Source of the DNA: Rotaria macrura
Taxonomy: Eukaryota; Rotifera; Eurotatoria; Philodinida; Philodinidae
Assembly: GCA_900239685.1 (NCBI GenBank)
Contig: OENT01000134.1
Coordinates: forward strand, 3,004 to 67,003
DNA length: 64,000 nt
Direction: 5' to 3'
A model generated the notes under the pieces. The model saw only the letters and a program-made list of their open reading frames with translations, was not told the DNA's origin and made no database searches. Both the position numbers and the translations under genes were made by a program. This document shows positions 50,286 through 64,000 of this stretch, piece after piece (the first letter of the stretch is position 1; every line of letters begins with the position of its first letter).

Positions 50286-50784
50286 AAAAATCACAAGAAA
50301 AGATTTGTGAATCTTCGATGAGGAGAAAGAATGAGAAAAAAAAATTAAAGTAATATACTTTTATGTATATATACTATCGAACTGCCTACTCAAAAGTACA
50401 ACATGAATTCGATTGCAAATAAGTTTATATAATTTAAGTCTAGTTTTCAAGTAAAAAAGTAATTCAATCTTTGATGTTGATTTTGGTCAGAAATTCGATC
50501 TTTAGAAATTTAAGAAAATCGTTTACTCACATTAGAGAACTTGTGAATTTTTCGTAAGTGCAAAAACAATAATCTATATGTTTAATTCATATGAAAATCA
50601 AAGCAGTATCGTACATATAGATCTTCTATATGATGATTCGAAGAAAATTAGTCTCACCTGTATCTTCTTATTGACGCTGTCTTTCATTGCGCTCGTTTTT
50701 CTCGTCCAGAAATGAAAATCTATTAGTTTTTATCATCTTTTCTTTTTTGTTTTAGATATACGCAAACATATGCGAATAACGTGA
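50286..50784. other. Shared divergent promoter region of the channel and MRPL14
   Basis: Around 500 bp between two genes reading away from each other, so it should hold both promoters. I see no sharp TATA or initiator element and no coding exon. Confidence 0.5.
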
Positions 50785-50799
50785 ATGATTTATTTTTAG
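50785..50799 (+). promoter_or_regulatory. 3' splice acceptor 2 nt before the MRPL14 ATG
   Basis: ATGATTTATTTTTAG is followed by AT and the ATG at 50802. It is either a 5'UTR intron end or a spliced-leader acceptor. Confidence 0.45.
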
Positions 50800-50801
50800 A
50801 T

Positions 50802-51316
50802 ATGAATCTCCTAGGCAAACTTCTTCCAACAACGATTGACTTTATCACACTTCGTTCATTTAGGTAATTTTTAAGAAATAATCGACAAGTAAAAACAGAG
50901 GTTTATTTTTGGTTTTTTCTAGTATGACAATACCATTACATGATCTACAAAAAGTGAGTCGTGTTCATGTTGTTGATAATAGTAAATTGGCTCTAGATGG
51001 CAATGTTTACAAGCGTATGCCACGTATTATACATTGTTATAAGAAGAATAATAATTTGACTCGTACACGATTAACAGCTGGTCTTGGTGATAAAGTCCTA
51101 TTAGCAATTAAAGGACAAATGAAAAAAGCAATTATTGTTGGTTGTAAACAACGTATACGAAAGCCTAATGTACCACAATTCGATTCGAATAATGTTGTAT
51201 TAATCGATGACGATGGAAATCCAGTTGGTACAAGAATTCTTGCACCTATACCGGCGTTTTTTCGCACTCGTGGAGATTTAGCTAAAATTGCTGCTATTGC
51301 AACTACATTTGTTTGA
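50802..51316 (+). CDS. MRPL14: Mitochondrial large ribosomal subunit protein uL14m
   Basis: A structural protein of the mitochondrial 39S subunit near the intersubunit bridge. Exon 1 50802-50863 and exon 2 50923-51316 are joined over a 59-bp intron; 151 aa (145 in human). Exon 1 and the start of exon 2 encode a basic, hydroxyl-rich mitochondrial presequence ([20 protein letters not shown]). The L14 fold follows: [58 protein letters not shown] and the terminal [13 protein letters not shown] (KIxSLA type). AATAAA motifs occur directly after the stop (about 51321-51329) and are the probable polyadenylation signal. Confidence 0.93.
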
Positions 51317-54300
51317 TAGAATAAATAAAGAAAACTAGACAAAAAAAAACTTGATTTAAATTAGCATGAGCTTTTCACAATCGGATTTGTAAATTTCAGG
51401 TAATTATCATTTGAGAACACATGTATTAACAGAAGAATTTACTAGGACAATACAGGTGTGTATGTTTCGATTAAAGGCGACTATGATATTTATACGAAAT
51501 ATAACTAGATTTATGGTGAAATTTGCAATCACTCTTTGACATATTCAAGCAAAAAGAAACACTTGAAATAGGCGTGTCCAATGTAAAATAAAACAAGTTT
51601 ATTTAAATTAAATTTATAACTATCTATCTTGTGAAAGGCAAACATGTATCATTGGAACATTGTTGTAGATAAAGAATCTATTTCATCAAATATGATGTTT
51701 ATTATATTAGAATAGAAAGAAAATGACAAACATCCCACAATACATACATGACACTTGATACGATCAAAGAGAGTGAATAACGTGAATGAATCAACGAGAG
51801 TATCGCTTTCGTTTATGTACAAATGAAATGAAAGAACTAATACCATCGAACAATAATTCACCAAATATGCCCACGAACTTGGATGCAAGTAGATATTTGG
51901 TTTTTTTGTGTGTCAGGTATGGATTCAAGTAATATCTATTCATGTTTTCTTTTGTAGAAGGCGTTGCTTTTTAACTTTATTGATACTGAATCGTGTCTGA
52001 TCGAAATCAAATCTTTGTAACAGTGAACGATTTTCCTTCAAAAAAATATAATTTCCACCTGAGTGTGGACGGATGGATTTACAAAATATTTGTATTTCAA
52101 GTAGTTTTCTCGTATAACACGGACAAGATTAACTGATAGACTGTGCACCAAAGAAAATAATGTCATAGATAAATATCATCTAATGATAACATTTAATAAT
52201 TATTGTTTGAAATTTATTTAGAAAGTAGTCACAATTGTTGGCTTCATTACGAATATCATTTTCATTGATTGATTTGAATTTTAAGCCTAATTCCATTAAC
52301 TTGAAGGTACTGGCATTATACGCATAAAACGAAAACTCATGTAAAATAATTAAGAAAAAATCATTCATGTTTCAGTTAAGGGCTTCAAACAGAATATTTC
52401 CGAAAAGAATGTTCATGCACCTCTGCGATGGACACATAGATAAATTAAGATTCGTTTAGAAATTAAAAAAGTTTTCCTGTGAAGGAGAAACTAGTTTTTC
52501 CAAAACTTCCCAAGTATTCATCAATTTTCCGAACCGACCAGTTGCGCAAACGGGTAGATTGTGTATTTCTCTGGTGGTCAGTTACTGAACTTCATTATAC
52601 TTTTCATTCGCAGTCAATGATGCACATGTAAATGCCTACTAGTTTGATTAGTATGGTGAGTATGTTGCAAAGTTAGACGAATTGATAGAGAATGACACTG
52701 AGCTAAATGGTGTAGAAGAAATCAGACAGAAATAAAATAGATTAGTTAAAATAAAACAAAAGAAGAATAAACGAGGCAGACATTAAAGATATAGTGAAGG
52801 AAAAGAATTCATCAAGTGTTCAAACAAAGTTGTATAATTGAGTTTTTCAAAAAATGATGATAAAGATTAATGTTTTCAATAAATTACGTCACAAAACATC
52901 CTAGAACACTTTTCTTTGCAAAACATCTTCGGGAATGGGAGTTTGATTTCTTTGAACGCCTATAAAAATGATTACGAAGAAAAATATAGAATAGATCTCC
53001 AATACCGGCCGGTTTGAAAGGGTTTCATAGTTATTGTCAAATTTCGAGAGGATACTCTGTATATAGAGACACTGATAAGATCAAGACTTCACCTGCACGC
53101 ATCTCGTATAAATAACTGAGAATGGTAACTGAGTGCAAAATTCTGATCCAACAGAATTTGGAACCGAGAAAATGTAACCTCGATGAACGAAATTGGTTCG
53201 ATACAATTTCCATCAATCGTTTACCACTAATTAGTACGACTCTGCAAGATAGTTTTGATCTGGGACAAAACAGAGGTCATTTTACAGATGACTACTTGTT
53301 ATTGACACGAGTAACTGTCGGCATAAGTGAAACAAAGATAACTAAAGATAAAACCAATGTTTTTGGTCTCGCCTAGTCTTCATCCATACTTGGAGATCAA
53401 AATTGTGTTTCCCACCGACAGCAAAAGCGAATACCTCTTTAGATTTTAAAGGTTTGGATGCAGTGAGAAAAAAACTTTTACAAGACTTAATCTAAACATT
53501 TTTGGATAAACACTATCTTCCAAGTAGCGGATACAATTCTTTTCTCAAAATGTTGAATTTTAGCTGTACGAATAGAGAGATCGTGTTCGGAATAAAGAAA
53601 AACAACAGTAAAACATGCAAAATCAAAGAATATCGAGATTTTGTAGCAACTAAATTTATACTGTACTGATTCGTCAAATACGATGCAACTACTGTTGCTA
53701 GATTTATCTTGCGAAACAATAGATAACAACCATTTACGTGATCCTCTAGAACTACAATAAACAAGTAGTTCGTCTATTATAAGGATATCTTAGTGGCCTA
53801 TATCAATAGTGTCTCTCACGGTTTGTGATAGGGGGAGGGTGGTTTGAGTACAAATTTTCTACCTTGCATATGTCAACACTTCTGTAAGATCGTATTTCAT
53901 TACATAGCGGATTTGTACCCTAGTAACCGTCGCAAGAATTTTTTAAGTATCGTACTATCAACGAGGAACTGCTTTATACATCCCTACTTCGATGATACAT
54001 TGAATACTGTAATATCATACCATATGAAAAAGCAAATAAAAACTAAACTTTTGTCGATATTTTACTATAGAGCCGCTTTCTACTGCGAAAGAATAAAAGA
54101 TTTTTAATTATTTATCAGGTGAACGTTGCAGATGTTTCAAACATTTAACTAAAATGAATTATAAGAAAAACACCATGTTTCTCTCTTTCTATAAAACGTT
54201 CCACATACAAGCAGGATTCTCTTGTTAAATAATAGAAAAACAAGAGAATCGTCATGAATTTGATTAAAAAAAACACACTTTTCACATTGGAAAGATAAGA

Positions 54301-54848
54301 CATCATAAACATCCGTACTAAAATTACAAAAATAGAATAGATGAAAGAAAAACAGGTGAAATCGATACATGATACTCGAGTAAATAAATAGAGTGAATTG
54401 ATTTGTTATTCTTTCTGAAAAAGAAGACTCCGTTTGTTGGCTGAAATTTCAAAAATGAGTTTTATGAAGTTTGAATCTATTCGTGATGTTGATGATTTTA
54501 ACGACTTGTAGTCAAATAAATTAGCTATGATATACTATACTAAAAGTACTTTTAAGATGTTCTTACTTCACAATTAAATGAATTTCATTCTAAAATATTA
54601 GATTGTTCGACATTCATTCACACAATAAATGCATGTTATAAATCTCAGTATGTTCTAAATTTATCCTTGCAATATATTTGATACAGACGTGAAACCGACG
54701 TTTAAATTCAATTCATTGTTTTCCTGAAAAATTTAAGTTTTACTAGTCTTTTTTTCCAAAAATAAATTTACTCTGTCGAATTCTAAAGCAAAATGCTGTC
54801 CTCTATTTCATATATCTTCTTCTAATATCTTTCCATCAATACCGACTA
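51317..54848. other. Intergenic, MRPL14 3' flank to the inverted-repeat element
   Basis: About 3.5 kb, no gene supported. Short frames (51649-51888, 52180-52368, 53122-53376, 53487-53764, 53844-54107) lack domains and splice structure. A small hairpin made of CTCTTGTT and its inverse is at about 54220-54247. Confidence 0.55.
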
Positions 54849-55737
54849 ACGGGCGATCGGAAAGTTGTGGCACAAAATGTCTGCTCAGTTTTGGTCCACT
54901 CGAAAATATTTCAGACGAGTCGAAATCTATGGGTTAGAAGCAGAATTTCGCGTTCTTTCAGAATATGAATTTAGAAATTTTGTGTCGACTTTTGTTTGAG
55001 AGTAGTGAAGGAATCTTTGAAAGACCTGAAAAATAAGTTTGCACGGAAAAGTTTTTCCTTACAAAATGTACTATTCGAGTTCTGTTTGGTTGCTAGACAA
55101 GATATCTGAATTTTTGTTTTTCCTATACCCTCATTTTTGAGAAATTGACTTTTTGACCACAAGATGTTTTCCACAAAAGGAGTTCCTAACAAAAAACATA
55201 CAACTTCACTTGTGTAAAAGTTACAACTTAATTCACTATCACATTTTGTAGATAGGTGTCCGCTCTACAAAACTATCGTGTCCGATAACGTTTAGCAATT
55301 TCAAAAATGGTAACTATACTTTAGAAAAAAGTTGTTTATGCATCGTTCAAATTAATTTCTAAGGCTTTTCAAAGATTTCTTCACTGCTCTTGAACAAAAG
55401 ATAGATACGAAATTCCTAAATCCATATTCAGAAACAGGACAAAATTCTGGTTCTAACTTATGCATTTTATTTGTTTGAAATACTTTTAAGTAGGCTAAAA
55501 TGAATAAACATTGTGCCCAGACACTTCGGCTCACATGTTATGTCCAAACTAATTTTTCAGGTCTTTCAAAGATTCCCTTACTTCTCTCGAACAACAACTG
55601 ACACATAATTTCTAAACTCATATTCTGAAAGAACACGAAATTCTGCTTCCAACCCATAGATTTCGACTCGACTGAAATATTTTCGAGTGGACCAAAAATG
55701 AGCAAACATTTGGTACCACAACTTTCCGATCGCCCGT
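54849..55737. mobile_element. 889-bp inverted-repeat DNA element with TA target duplication
   Basis: The ends are ACGGGCGATCGGAAAGTTG and its inverse, each flanked by TA (54847-54848 and 55738-55739). The arms are about 190 bp long (54849-55040 and 55545-55737) with roughly 90 percent identity by eye. Inside the right half there is an additional diverged direct copy of the arm (about 55345-55525) next to the outer one (55550-55730). No transposase frame is visible; the 74-residue minus frame at 54971-55192 falls in the arm. TA duplication and long inverted repeats fit a non-autonomous Tc1/mariner-like element. Confidence 0.85.
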
Positions 55738-55739
55738 TA

Positions 55740-56362
55740 TTTGTACGTGTTAGGTGACATCTTGACTAGTGTACTAAAACAATCTCACAATGAACTTAAT
55801 TCGATTCAAAATGCGAAAAAAAAGGATAAGTGCAGTCAATCAAAGATCTCGATAGTTGACTTGCTTTTATTGGATTATTCAACATAGGAAAAGAATTCCG
55901 ATTGTTAAAACACATTTCAACTTCATAATAATATATCGAAATGCACTCCTTTGGATGACGAAAAGACCTTGATTTAAAGTGACTAAAAGTAACCGTTATC
56001 CTCGCACACTATTAGATCATACGCAAAATTATTCTTCTTTTTTTTTTGAGGCATCGATATACATATTTTTTTTTCAAATTTGGTTGTACAGCAAAATCAA
56101 TATAATGCATGCCCAAGTAGCTCTTACATCACAAAGAGAGTATCAACGCCAAGATGAACAAGAGACTAAATCCAGTTTTGTAATATTTCGGATTTCTCTA
56201 CTTGTATATGTGCCTTTCCAATAGAGGTCAGCATTCATCAGACGCTTATTTCACTGATTTAACCGGATTGGTCGATCGTACGAAACAAAGAACAACGTTT
56301 CTATTCGATTTTATGAATGCTTTCTCTTCAGTAACATATTCATTTGATTACTAACGTCCGGC
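55740..56362. other. 5' flank of SMC3
   Basis: No gene supported; presumed promoter side of SMC3. The frame 55979-56224 is low-complexity near its start and has no domain. Confidence 0.5.
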
Positions 56363-63698
<7,336 letters not shown>

Positions 63699-64000
63699 AC
63701 ATTAATACATATATAAATATAATTGTTCATGTAGTTCGATGTGTCGTTTTCTCTTTTTTTTTCGTGTGTATTGTTTGTGTATTCTCTAGTTCATTTTGTT
63801 TGTAAATGATGTAAATGTATTGAAGAGCTAAACCAATACGAATAGATGTTGTGCACGTTGTAAATTAAGAATGAAATAGAAATTTAATAACTATATTTCA
63901 TATCTTCAGATGTTAGGCGTACTTTTTCGATACGCAAAAAAATGTCCCCCATTGATGATTATGCCTGTGCGGACAACTGTTTTTACAAATGGTTAGTTGT
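63699..64000. other. SMC3 3' flank
   Basis: 3'UTR-like AT-rich sequence to the window edge. I see no coding exon and no clear polyadenylation hexamer in the first 150 bases. Confidence 0.5.

Noticed and set aside
53122..53376. 84-codon plus frame after a TATAAATA-like string
   Set aside because: No domain and no supporting structure.

Overview
This is a eukaryotic, animal genomic window: AT-rich, with genes cut by many GT-AG introns, most of them only about 52-75 bp long, plus a minority of roughly 0.3-2.2 kb. Axin, an adhesion GPCR, a receptor guanylate cyclase and a pentameric ligand-gated channel make it metazoan. A bdelloid-rotifer-like origin is my best guess. The support is the very short introns, splice-acceptor sites directly in front of start codons (compatible with the spliced-leader trans-splicing known from rotifers), short TGTGGG motifs (the bdelloid telomere unit) and an intronless gene of a family better known from plants and microbes. 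The species call is inference; the gene models come from the sequence. Two single ambiguous bases occur (33078, 41296).

Layout, left part (minus strand): an intronless TOD1/MUCI70 (DUF616)-type membrane glycosyltransferase-like gene runs off the left edge (1-1793). Then comes a 13-exon adhesion GPCR with an N-terminal C-type lectin domain (4544-11683), an 18-exon receptor guanylate cyclase (16007-24449), a compact two-exon Axin that joins RGS directly to DIX (26136-29325), an intronless isopentenyl-diphosphate isomerase (32095-32883) and RBM28/Nop4 with three visible RRMs (33192-37871). All exon phases were followed by hand and each model closes in frame; one junction in the GPCR is weak.

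Middle part (about 39.2-46.3 kb): a gene-poor, repeat-rich stretch. It holds two palindromic elements built of CGTATACGG-like words with the end TTCCCAGGTCGA, an inverted duplication between them, an island dense in TTCCGG/CCGGAA, two diverged hairpin elements (43466-43733, 44026-44375) and a small coiled-coil ORF pair of unknown function.

Right part: CIAO2B (46345-47647) and ATP synthase subunit e (47796-48083) are packed 148 bp apart on the plus strand. A Cys-less pentameric ligand-gated channel lies on the minus strand (48324-50259) and is divergent from mitochondrial ribosomal protein uL14m (50802-51316). An 889-bp TA-flanked inverted-repeat element (54849-55737) follows, and then a complete 27-exon SMC3 cohesin gene (56363-63698).

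The genes are not a pathway cluster: they mix signalling receptors (GPCR, guanylate cyclase, channel), Wnt scaffolding (Axin), isoprenoid synthesis, ribosome biogenesis, Fe-S assembly, mitochondrial ATP synthase and translation, and cohesin. The observations most worth following are the RGS-DIX-only Axin, the channel without a Cys loop, the lectin-GPCR, the intronless DUF616 gene, the recurrent acceptor-next-to-ATG pattern and the palindromic repeat islands.
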